From positions 1 through 64,000 of the forward strand of contig NZ_JANCPR020000014.1 in the NCBI RefSeq assembly GCF_028657195.3: 64,000 bases of DNA, in the 5' to 3' direction. Of the stretch, positions 16,676 through 24,135 are shown in pieces. Each line of letters starts with the position of its first letter. The stretch's first letter is position 1. A program made the position numbers and the translations under genes. The notes under the pieces were generated by a model, which saw only the letters and a list, made by a program, of their open reading frames with translations, did not search any database and was not told where the DNA came from. The stretch is from Streptomyces iconiensis. Its GTDB lineage: Bacteria > Actinomycetota > Actinomycetes > Streptomycetales > Streptomycetaceae.

Positions 16676-16735
16676 GGGCCCGCAGACCAAGGGCCCGCAG
16701 ACCAGAGGCACGCAGGCCAGGGGGCCCAGAGCCCG
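16676..16735. repeat. 15-bp tandem repeat upstream of the MFS exporter
   Basis: Four 15-base units (GGGCCCGCAGACCAA, GGGCCCGCAGACCAG, then two decayed copies). They lie in the non-coding gap between the FG-GAP promoter and the exporter start. Confidence 0.85.
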
Positions 16736-16787
16736 GTGGCGGGAAAATCGACGGGTCCTGTGGTGCGCCGGTGCGAACATGGGCGGT

Positions 16788-18227
16788 ATGGCACAGACTT
16801 CCGCCGACACCGGCATATCGAGCGATGACACAGCTTCGCCCCCTCCGCGCCTGTGGGCGGTAGTCCTCGCGGCGTGTGCCGGGCAGTTCCTCGTCGTGCT
16901 CGATGTGTCCGTGGTGAACGTCGCGCTGCCGTCGATGCGCGCCGATCTCGCGCTGAGCGGTTCGGGGCTCCAGTGGGTGGTGAACGCGTACACGCTGACG
17001 TTCGCCGGGCTGATGCTGCTGGGCGGCCGGGCAGCGGACCTGTTCGGGCGCAAGCGCGTGTTCCTGCTGGGGCTCGCGCTGTTCACGGCGGCGAGCCTCG
17101 TGGGCGGTCTCGCGCAGGAGCCGTGGCAGCTGCTGGCGGCGCGGGCGCTGCAAGGGGTCGGCGCCGCGATACTCGCGCCCGCGACGCTGACGATCCTGAC
17201 GACGTCGGTCCCGGAGGGCGCGGCGCGTACGAGGGCGGTCGCGACATGGTCGGCGGTCGGCGCGGGCGGCGGCGCGGCCGGTGGCCTTGTGGGCGGCGTG
17301 CTGACGGACACGCTGTCGTGGCGCTGGGTGCTGCTCATCAACGTTCCCGTGGGGGCCCTGGTGCTGGTCGCCGCCGCGATGTGGCTGGTCGAGAGCCGTT
17401 CGGCGAAGGCGCGCAGGCTGGACACCCCGGGCGCGCTCCTGGTGACGACCGGGCTGGTCGCGGTGGCGTACGGGATCGGGCAGACGGAGGCAGCGGGCTG
17501 GACGGCACCGGGCGCGCTGGGCCCGCTGGCCGCCGGGCTCGTGCTGCTGGGGCTGTTCGTCGCGGTGGAGGCACGTGCGAGCGAACCGCTGGTGCCGCTG
17601 CGGCTCTTCCGCAGCCGCGCGGTCTCGGCCGCGAACGTCGCCATCTTCATCAACGGGCTGGCGATGTTCTCCATGTGGTACTTCCTGTCGCTCTACACCC
17701 AGAACGTGCTCGACTACACGCCGCTCCAGGCGGGCATCGCGCTCGTACCGCAGTCGCTCAGCATCGTCGTCGGTTCCAAGATCGCCCCGTATCTGATGGC
17801 GCGGATCGGCGACAGACACATCGCGGTGGCGGGCTCGGCCCTCGCCGCGATCGGCTATGTGTGGCAGGGCTCGGGAATGCACGGTGAGGGCGGCTATGTG
17901 ACGACGATCCTGGGCCCCGGCATCCTGATGGCGCTCGGCGCCGGGCTGGCAGCGACGCCGCTCGCGACGATCGCGACGGCGACGAAGGACCCCAGCGAAG
18001 CGGGGCTGCTGTCGGGCCTGTTCGGCACCGGGCGCACGATGGGCGGCGCCCTGGGCCTCGCCGTGCTCTCCACCGTCGCCGCTGCCCGCATCGGCGGCGA
18101 GGAGACGCCGGAGTCGCTGGCCTCCGGCTACGGGCTGGCGTTCTCCACCGGCGCCGTGATCCTCGCGGCCTGCGTGGTCTTCATGTTCTTCGTCCTGCCG
18201 CGCACATCCCGCCAGGGCCCCACCTGA
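16788..18227 (+). CDS. DHA2-family MFS drug exporter (EmrB/QacA type, 14 TM)
   Basis: A 479-residue transporter. Family motifs: LDVSVVNVALPSM in TM1 (motif D1), GGRAADLFGRKRVF (motif A), RALQGVGAAILAPATLTIL (motif B) and the antiporter motif C near AVGAGGGAAGGLVGGVLTD. Fourteen hydrophobic segments are consistent with H+-coupled export of drugs or a natural product. The start is ATG 16788 (MAQTSAD) or ATG 16779; neither has a good ribosome site. It is convergent with a two-component system that could, but need not, control it. Confidence 0.9.
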   Translation: MAQTSADTGISSDDTASPPPRLWAVVLAACAGQFLVVLDVSVVNVALPSMRADLALSGSGLQWVVNAYTLTFAGLMLLGGRAADLFGRKRVFLLGLALFTAASLVGGLAQEPWQLLAARALQGVGAAILAPATLTILTTSVPEGAARTRAVATWSAVGAGGGAAGGLVGGVLTDTLSWRWVLLINVPVGALVLVAAAMWLVESRSAKARRLDTPGALLVTTGLVAVAYGIGQTEAAGWTAPGALGPLAAGLVLLGLFVAVEARASEPLVPLRLFRSRAVSAANVAIFINGLAMFSMWYFLSLYTQNVLDYTPLQAGIALVPQSLSIVVGSKIAPYLMARIGDRHIAVAGSALAAIGYVWQGSGMHGEGGYVTTILGPGILMALGAGLAATPLATIATATKDPSEAGLLSGLFGTGRTMGGALGLAVLSTVAAARIGGEETPESLASGYGLAFSTGAVILAACVVFMFFVLPRTSRQGPT

Positions 18228-18320
18228 CCCGGGGCCGTCGGTCGCCGGTCGCCTGACAAGGCGTACGGGCCCTCGCGTACGACCCGCCTCGTGCAACCTC
18301 TCACGTACGTCCGGCCGCCG

Positions 18321-18926
18321 TTACAGCCAGCCGTTCCGGCGGGCTGCGCCGACGGCCTCCATGCGGTTACGGGTGCCGGTCTTGCCGATGGCGGCCGACA
18401 AGTAGTTGCGCACGGTGGCGGGGGAGAGGTGGAGCCTGCCGGCGATGTCCGCGACGGTCGAGCCGTCGGCGGCGGCCGACAGCACGTCGCGTTCGCGCGC
18501 CGTCAGCGGGTTGGGCCCCGCGCTGAGCGCGGCAGCCGCCAGTGCCGGGTCGATGACGCGCTCGCCCGCGAGCACGCGCCGTACGGCGGCTGCCAGTTCC
18601 TCCACGGGGCCGTCCTTGACGAGGAAACCGGAGGCGCCCGCCTCCATGGCGCGGCGCAGATAGCCGGGGCGGCCGAAGGTGGTGAGGATGAGAACGGCGC
18701 ACGAGGGGAGCCGTTCGCGCAGTTCGGCCGCGGCGTCCAGGCCGCTGCGGCCCGGCAGTTCGATGTCCAGGAGCGCGATGTCGGGGCCCGTTTCCAGCGC
18801 GGAGGGGACGATCGCGTCGCCGGTCGCGACCTGCGCGACGACCTCCATGTCCTCCTCCAGGCCGAGCAGGAGGGCCAGCGCCCCGCGCATCATGCCCTGG
18901 TCCTCCGCCAACAGGAGCTTGATCAC
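18321..18926 (-). CDS. NarL/FixJ-family response regulator
   Basis: A 201-residue response regulator: receiver domain with phosphoacceptor Asp54 (IALLDIELPG), acidic pocket at Glu8-Asp9, Thr in LILTTFG and Lys in FLVKDGP; LuxR-type HTH at about 137-195 (LTARERDVLSAAADG, then LHLSPATVRNYLSAAI). GTG 18926 overlaps the kinase stop as GTGA. It works with the adjacent kinase; target genes unknown. Confidence 0.93.
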   Translation of the reverse strand: MIKLLLAEDQGMMRGALALLLGLEEDMEVVAQVATGDAIVPSALETGPDIALLDIELPGRSGLDAAAELRERLPSCAVLILTTFGRPGYLRRAMEAGASGFLVKDGPVEELAAAVRRVLAGERVIDPALAAAALSAGPNPLTARERDVLSAAADGSTVADIAGRLHLSPATVRNYLSAAIGKTGTRNRMEAVGAARRNGWL

Positions 18927-20308
18927 CGCTCGGCCCTCTCCTGGTCGGCCCTCTCCTGGTCGGTCCGCATCGAGTCCCCCGTGTCCACGGGGAGTTCGGC
19001 CACGACACGGAACCCGCGCCGCCCGTCGGGCCCGTGGTCCAGCGCGCCACCCGCCGCACTCAACCGCTCGGCCAGCCCCTTGAGTCCTGTCCCGGCCCGG
19101 GCCCGCCCACGCATGCTCTCAGGCCCACTCCCGTCAGGCCCGCTCCCGTCCGGCCGGGTGTCCAGCCCAGCGTCCGGCCGGGTATCCGGCCCGGCGACCG
19201 ACCCCGTGTCCGACCCCGTGTCCGACCCCACGGCAGGGGCCGTACCGGGCCCGTGGCCGTCATCCGTGACGGTCAGCCGTACGCGGTCCTCGGCGCCCCG
19301 CACCTCGATGTCGCAGCGTGCGGCGCCGCTGTGCCGGACCGTGTTCGTGACGCTCTCGCGGACGACCCAGCCGAGCAGCGCCTCTGCCTGCGGGGGCAGC
19401 GGCGGCCCCGACTGCCGTACGACCGGCAGGATTCCGGCGGCCTCCAGCACGGAGCACGCGCGGTCGAGTTCGGTACTCAGGCTTCCCTCGCGGTATCCGG
19501 TGACGGCCTCGCGGATCTCGGTGAGCGCCTGGCGGCCGACGGCCTCGATGTCGGCGGCCTGCGCGAGCGCCGCCTCCCGCTGGTCACGCTCGGCGAGCCG
19601 CCGCACGGCTTCGGCCTTGACGACGATGACCGACAGGGTGTGCCCGAGAAGGTCGTGCAGGTCACGGGAGAAGCGCAGCCGCTCCCGCTCCACCGCCGTG
19701 CGGGCCAGCTCCTGGCGGGTGGCGTCCAGCTTGCGCACGGTGTCGAAGAGGCTGAGCACCGTTGCGGTGACCATGCCGGAGATGAACGTTCCATAGGCGA
19801 GGCTCCACGGGTCCAGGCCGTCCCCGCGCATGCCCGTGACCAGGCCGGCCGACACGCTGAGGACGACCAGCCAGGCGACGAGCGCCTTGCCCTTGAGCTT
19901 GCGCACCGTGCCGGAGGCGAGCGAGAGCAGCGGGAAGAACATCGTCCAGGCGTCGCCGTAGCCGATGGCGACGGCGTAGGTCACGGCGGTGAGCGCGGCC
20001 AGCTCGTACAGAGGGACGCGGGAGTCCCGGCGGCGGGGGTCGAAGGAGGCGAAGACGACACCGATGTAGAGGGAGTTGAAGGCGAGGAGGGCCGCGCCGC
20101 CGATCCACGGATTGCCGGTCCTGCCCTGGATGAGGTGGGAGATGGCGCCGATGCCCATGAGCAGCCAGGGCAGAAAGGTGAATCTGCCGGGTCCCCTGTC
20201 CCGCACCTCCCACACCTGCGGCTCGTCGTCGCTGCCGTGCCCGCACACGGCGCTCTCCTCGGCTTCCCGTGCCGTCCTTGCCGCCCGCGTCGTCGTCCTC
20301 GTCGCCAT
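18923..20308 (-). CDS. DesK-type sensor histidine kinase
   Basis: A 461-residue kinase with an N-terminal membrane region (about six segments, residues 42-190), a HisKA_3 dimerisation domain with His218 in FSRDLHDLLGHTLSV, and an HATPase with N-box Asn322 and DDGHGPG near 349. The ATP lid is interrupted by about 50 residues of Gly/Ser/Asp/Pro repeats (356-404: GSDTGSDTGS, DTRPDAGLDTRPDGSGPDGSG) before the G2 box GTGLKGLAERL. Start ATG 20308 with GGGAGGAG. Couples by GTGA overlap to the response regulator. Confidence 0.92.
   Translation of the reverse strand: MATRTTTRAARTAREAEESAVCGHGSDDEPQVWEVRDRGPGRFTFLPWLLMGIGAISHLIQGRTGNPWIGGAALLAFNSLYIGVVFASFDPRRRDSRVPLYELAALTAVTYAVAIGYGDAWTMFFPLLSLASGTVRKLKGKALVAWLVVLSVSAGLVTGMRGDGLDPWSLAYGTFISGMVTATVLSLFDTVRKLDATRQELARTAVERERLRFSRDLHDLLGHTLSVIVVKAEAVRRLAERDQREAALAQAADIEAVGRQALTEIREAVTGYREGSLSTELDRACSVLEAAGILPVVRQSGPPLPPQAEALLGWVVRESVTNTVRHSGAARCDIEVRGAEDRVRLTVTDDGHGPGTAPAVGSDTGSDTGSVAGPDTRPDAGLDTRPDGSGPDGSGPESMRGRARAGTGLKGLAERLSAAGGALDHGPDGRRGFRVVAELPVDTGDSMRTDQERADQERAER
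18932..18961 (-). repeat. 15-bp duplication carrying a Shine-Dalgarno
   Basis: GACCAGGAGAGGGCC (leftward strand) occurs twice in tandem at the very end of the kinase gene, encoding DQERADQERA. Each copy holds AGGAGAGGG just upstream of the response-regulator GTG start. Confidence 0.9.
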
Positions 20309-20677
20309 CCTGGCCGCTCCTCCCTCGTCAGCGCGACGGTACGTGTGCACCGCCGGCGTGGCCCGCCATTGCCTTCCGACACTACGGAGAGGGGCTGTGA
20401 CCTCGGCAGATGTGAATGTGGTCGGTCGGCGTTGACAAATGTCACGGGTGCGCCGTCCGACGCCCCGCCTGACGCGCCGTCAGGGGTTCCCATGTGCGGG
20501 GGTCTGCGTTATACAGGTACCCGATCGGTTAGAACGTGTTCTCATTCCGGGGTCGGTCCTTCCGCTCGCGGGATGCCTGGCCGGTCGAGAGCGGCCCCGG
20601 TCCGACCGACGGTGCGGACGGCCGGACCGGGGTCTTCGCAGGCCCGAGGAACCGAGGACCCAAGGAGCACTGCCCCG
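20309..20677. other. Divergent intergenic region
   Basis: This 369-base gap lies between the leftward kinase and the rightward MaoC gene. It holds the KstR-like site at 20530-20543 and no supported gene. The roughly 130 nt from the operator to ATG 20678 would be the 5' leader of the MaoC operon; I see no riboswitch fold I can name. Confidence 0.6.
20530..20543 (+). promoter_or_regulatory. Second KstR-like operator
   Basis: TAGAACGTGTTCTC matches seven of eight fixed positions of TNNAACNNGTTNNA and shares the AACGTGTTCT core with the site at 6213-6226. It precedes the MaoC-ADH-SDR genes, so both beta-oxidation loci could answer to one TetR-type repressor. Confidence 0.6.
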
Positions 20678-21535
20678 ATGCCCATCGACCCCGAAAAGGC
20701 CCTCGCGGCCGAGCCCCGCAGCGCCGAGATCGCCTGGGACCACAAGGACGTCCAGCTCTACCACCTGGGGCTCGGCGCCGGAGTCCCGCCGACCGACCCG
20801 GCCGAACTGCGCTACGTACTGGAGAGCAAGCTGCACGTCCTGCCCAGCTTCGCCACCGTCGCGGGCGGCGGCATGGGTGTCGTCGGCGGGCTCTCGGCAC
20901 CCGGCATCGACATCGACCTCGCGGCCGTACTGCACGGCACGCAGTCCGTCACCAGCCACCGCGCGCTCCCCGTCAAGGGCAGCGCCACCTCCACCTCGCG
21001 GGTCGCCGACATCTACGACAAGGGCAAGGCCGCTGTCCTCGTCCTGCGCACCGATGTCGCCGACGGCGACGGGCCCCTGTGGACCAGCGAGGCCCAGATC
21101 TTCGTACGCGGGGAAGGGGGTTTCGGCGGCAAGCGCGGCCCCTCGGGGCGCCTCGAACTCCCGGACCGCGCACCCGACTTCACCATCGAGCGGCGCATCC
21201 GCCCGGAACAGGCGCTGCTCTACCGCCTGTCCGGCGACTGGAACCCGCTGCACGCCGACCCCGAATTCGCCGCGCTGGCAGGGTTCGACCGGCCCATCCT
21301 GCACGGCCTGTGCTCGTACGGGATGGGGCTGAAGGCCGTCGTCGACGAGGTGCTCGGCGGCGAGGTCACCGGGGTCACCTCCTACTCGGCGCGGTTCGCC
21401 GGAGTCGTGTACCCCGGGGAGACGCTGCGGGTGCGGGCGTGGCGGGTGGCGGACGGGCGGCTCCAGTTCGCCGCGTACGCCGTCGAACGGGACGAGGCGC
21501 CGGTGCTCGGTGACTGCGTCCTCAGCCATACGTAG
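20678..21535 (+). CDS. MaoC-type enoyl-CoA hydratase (Hsd4B/Rv3538-like)
   Basis: A 285-residue double hot-dog protein, the length of the mycobacterial sterol-catabolism hydratase Rv3538. The C-terminal hot-dog carries the hydratase-2 motif SGDWNPLHADP with catalytic Asp187 and His192, followed by FDRPILHGLCSYG. It adds water to trans-2-enoyl-CoA. ATG 20678 follows AAGGAG. First gene of a three-gene set with a zinc alcohol dehydrogenase and an Hsd4A-like dehydrogenase; would act between the acyl-CoA dehydrogenase (6238) and thiolase (8649). Confidence 0.88.
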   Translation: MPIDPEKALAAEPRSAEIAWDHKDVQLYHLGLGAGVPPTDPAELRYVLESKLHVLPSFATVAGGGMGVVGGLSAPGIDIDLAAVLHGTQSVTSHRALPVKGSATSTSRVADIYDKGKAAVLVLRTDVADGDGPLWTSEAQIFVRGEGGFGGKRGPSGRLELPDRAPDFTIERRIRPEQALLYRLSGDWNPLHADPEFAALAGFDRPILHGLCSYGMGLKAVVDEVLGGEVTGVTSYSARFAGVVYPGETLRVRAWRVADGRLQFAAYAVERDEAPVLGDCVLSHT

Positions 21536-21539
21536 CCCC

Positions 21540-21690
21540 AGCCCTCAGCCCCAGCCGTACCGCCGCAGTCGTACACAGCCGAACCGCCGCAGCCACAGCC
21601 GCACATAGCAGTGGCCGCAGCCGGGACTCCCCGCACAGCGACCCCCGTACACAGCGAACTCCCCTGCACAGCGGAACTCTTGGAAGGAGC
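21540..21690 (+). repeat. Degenerate short repeats between MaoC and ADH genes
   Basis: The gap holds irregular copies of CCGTACACAGC, CCGCAGCCACAGCCG and GCACAGCGGAACTC. No gene; the ADH ribosome site GGAAGGAG follows at once. Confidence 0.55.
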
Positions 21691-21694
21691 CGCA

Positions 21695-22771
21695 ATGCGC
21701 GCAGCCGTGTTGCACGAGACCGGGCAGGACAAGCTTGAGGTGCTCGACGATGTGGAGGCCGTCGGGTTCGGCCCCGGGAAGGTGCGGGTGCGGATACGGG
21801 CCACCGGGCTGTGCCACTCGGACCTGTCCGCGATGAGCGGCGTGCTGCCGCAGCCCGCGCCGTTCGTACCGGGCCACGAGGGCGCGGGCGAGGTCCTGGA
21901 GGTGGGGGAGGGCGTCACCCACGTCAAGGCCGGCGACCGGGTGCTGGTGTGCTGGCTGCCGGCCTGCAACAACTGTCCCGCGTGCCGCAGGGGCCAGAAC
22001 CATCTGTGCCTCACCGGGTTCATGAACGCGGGCACCCCCAACTTCAAGCGCGCCACCGGTGAGGTCTTCGGCTTCGCCGGTACCGGTACGTTCGCGGAGG
22101 AGGCGGTGCTCGACGCGCCGTGCGCCGTGCCCATCCCCGACGATGTGCCGTTCGAGATCGCCGCGCTGATCGGCTGCGGTGTCACCACGGGACTCGGCGC
22201 GGCCTTCAACACCGCGAAGGTGGAGGCAGGTTCCTCGGTCGCCGTCATCGGCTGCGGCGGCGTCGGGATCAGCGCGATCCAGGGCGCCCGCGCGTGCGGC
22301 GCCGCGCAGATCGTCGCCGTCGACCCGGTGGCTTCCCGCCGCGAGGCGGCCCTGAACTTCGGCGCGACCGAGGGCGTGGCCCCGGACGAACTGGCCGACG
22401 CCAAGCGCCGGTTGACCGGCGACGAGGGCTTCGACTACGTCTTCGAGGTCGTGGGCAAGTCGGCGACCACGCGCACCGCCTACGAGACGACGCGGCGCGG
22501 CGGCACCCTGTGCGTGGTCGGCGCCGGTGCGATGGACGACCAGGTGCAGTTCAACATGTTCGAGCTGTTCTTCGACGAGAAGCGCATCCTCCCCTCCCTC
22601 TACGGCGGCGGGGACGTGCTCCGCTCGTACGACCGCGCTGTGGAGCTGTGGCGTGCGGGCCGCATCGACCTCGAAGCGCTCATCACCCACCGGGTGCCGC
22701 TCGCCGACATCAACGAGGCGATCGGCCAGATGCGCTCGGGCGAGGCGCTCCGCACCAGCGTCTCGCTCTGA
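21695..22771 (+). CDS. Zinc-dependent alcohol dehydrogenase (MDR family)
   Basis: A 358-residue medium-chain dehydrogenase. Catalytic-zinc ligands are Cys40 (GLCHSD) and His61-Glu62 (PGHEGAGEV); structural zinc ligands are Cys91, Cys94, Cys97 and Cys105 (CNNCPACRRGQNHLC). NAD(H) binds at VAVIGCGGVGISAIQGA. It belongs to the class III/AdhX-like group acting on larger primary alcohols. ATG 21695 follows GGAAGGAG. Its place between hydratase and SDR suggests oxidation of a terminal hydroxyl, but the substrate is inference. Confidence 0.88.
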   Translation: MRAAVLHETGQDKLEVLDDVEAVGFGPGKVRVRIRATGLCHSDLSAMSGVLPQPAPFVPGHEGAGEVLEVGEGVTHVKAGDRVLVCWLPACNNCPACRRGQNHLCLTGFMNAGTPNFKRATGEVFGFAGTGTFAEEAVLDAPCAVPIPDDVPFEIAALIGCGVTTGLGAAFNTAKVEAGSSVAVIGCGGVGISAIQGARACGAAQIVAVDPVASRREAALNFGATEGVAPDELADAKRRLTGDEGFDYVFEVVGKSATTRTAYETTRRGGTLCVVGAGAMDDQVQFNMFELFFDEKRILPSLYGGGDVLRSYDRAVELWRAGRIDLEALITHRVPLADINEAIGQMRSGEALRTSVSL

Positions 22772-22789
22772 GCCACCGCCCCCGGGCCA

Positions 22790-22820
22790 GGTGGTCACCC
22801 TTCATGGGCTGGTGACCACC
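22790..22820 (+). terminator. Hairpin between ADH and SDR genes
   Basis: GGTGGTCACC and GGTGACCACC form a perfect 10-bp stem with an 11-nt loop, 19 nt after the ADH stop. It may attenuate read-through into the SDR gene or stabilise the upstream mRNA. Confidence 0.6.
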
Positions 22821-22867
22821 GCCCGGGGCCGGTGCCACCACTCATGGGTTAGGGAGAGAGGACCCGT

Positions 22868-23800
22868 ATGTCACTTCAGGGGAAGACCGCCGTCGTCACC
22901 GGTGCGGGGCGCGGTCTCGGTCGCGCCGAGGCGCTGGAACTGGCCAGGCTGGGCGCGAATGTCGTCATCAACGACTTCGGGCAGAGTGGACGGGATGGCA
23001 GTGGTCAGGCTTCCGCTGCGCCGGCCGAGCAGGTCGCAGCCGAGATCCGCGCGGCCGGCGGCCAGGCCGTCGCGCACCAGGGCGATGTGGCCGACTTCAC
23101 GCAGGCCGGCGAGCTGGTGGAGCTCGCGCTCGACACGTACGGCTCGCTGGAGATCGTGGTCAACAACGCGGGCATCCTGCGCGACCGCATGGTGTTCTCC
23201 ATGACCGAGGACGAGTGGGACTCTGTCATCCGCGTCCACCTCAAGGGCCACTTCAACACCACCCACTTCGCCGCGGCGCACTGGCGGGAGAGGTCGAAGG
23301 CGGCGGGCGGCCCGGTCTACGGGCGGATCATCAACACCTCGTCCGAGGCGTTCGTCGCCGGTTCGCCGGGGCAGCCCAACTACGCGGCGGCCAAGGGCGG
23401 GATCGTCGGGCTCACGACCTCGACGGCCGGTGCGCTCGCGAAGTACGGGGTGACGGCGAACGTCATCTGTCCCCGCGCGCGTACCCGGATGACCGAGGAC
23501 GTCTTCCAGGGCTTCGAGGTTCCGGTGGAGGGTCTTGACCCGCTGGCACCCGAGCATGTCTCACCGCTGGTCGGCTATCTCGCCTCCCCTGCCGCAGCGA
23601 AGGTCAACGGGCAGCTGCTGGTCGTGCACGGCGGGATGGTCGCGCTGCTGGAACGCCCCAAGGTGGCGGCGAAGTTCGACACGTCCAAGGAGGTCTTCAC
23701 CTTCCAGGAACTGGACGAGCAGCTGACCCCGTACTTCGCCGAGCTTTCCCCGCACGAGACGTTCGCAGCGGGGGAGGTGCTCGGCCTCAAGAAGGACTGA
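22868..23800 (+). CDS. Hsd4A-like short-chain 3-hydroxyacyl-CoA dehydrogenase
   Basis: A 310-residue SDR. Cofactor motif TGAGRGLG at 11-18, NNAG at 99-102, active site Ser159, Tyr172, Lys176 (NTSSEAF ... PNYAAAKGG). The long C-terminal extension and overall sequence resemble the mycobacterial sterol side-chain enzyme Hsd4A (Rv3502c) and the dehydrogenase domain of peroxisomal MFE-2, which oxidise 3-hydroxyacyl-CoA. ATG follows GGGAGAGAGG. It completes the beta-oxidation set with the hydratase at 20678. Confidence 0.88.
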   Translation: MSLQGKTAVVTGAGRGLGRAEALELARLGANVVINDFGQSGRDGSGQASAAPAEQVAAEIRAAGGQAVAHQGDVADFTQAGELVELALDTYGSLEIVVNNAGILRDRMVFSMTEDEWDSVIRVHLKGHFNTTHFAAAHWRERSKAAGGPVYGRIINTSSEAFVAGSPGQPNYAAAKGGIVGLTTSTAGALAKYGVTANVICPRARTRMTEDVFQGFEVPVEGLDPLAPEHVSPLVGYLASPAAAKVNGQLLVVHGGMVALLERPKVAAKFDTSKEVFTFQELDEQLTPYFAELSPHETFAAGEVLGLKKD

Positions 23801-23840
23801 GGCCGAGCGGCCCCGGAACGGTTGTGTCGTCGGGCGCTGG

Positions 23841-24041
23841 TCAGGCGGCGGACGAAGTGGACTGGCCGGGCTGGGCCGACGGGTCACAGGACTGGGACTG
23901 CGCGGGGCGGCGGTGGCGGCCCTGCGCGGGAAGGTTCCGCTGTTCCTCGGAACCGGCGGCCTGGCCCCTGTGCTTTCCCCCGTGCGTCCCCTCGCCGGCC
24001 GTCTGCTCGTGGCTGGGCGTCTCGGTCTGGGTGTCGGACAT
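23841..24041 (-). CDS. Small hydrophilic His/Arg-rich protein
   Basis: A 66-residue soluble protein ending in a Gln/Ser/Pro-rich tail, with GTHGGKHRGQAAGSEEQ and QGRHRRPAQ. I recall short Streptomyces proteins with this THGKHRG...GRHRRP pattern; no function is known to me. The ATG at 24041 has GGAG about 12 nt upstream, a rather long spacing. Confidence 0.6.
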   Translation of the reverse strand: MSDTQTETPSHEQTAGEGTHGGKHRGQAAGSEEQRNLPAQGRHRRPAQSQSCDPSAQPGQSTSSAA

Positions 24042-24135
24042 CGCGAACGTAACTCCGTGAATCTGTTGCTTCCGTCGTACCCGGCGGAGTTTAACGACGC
24101 GCGCGATCATCGCTCACACGGTTTCGCCCCTCGGA

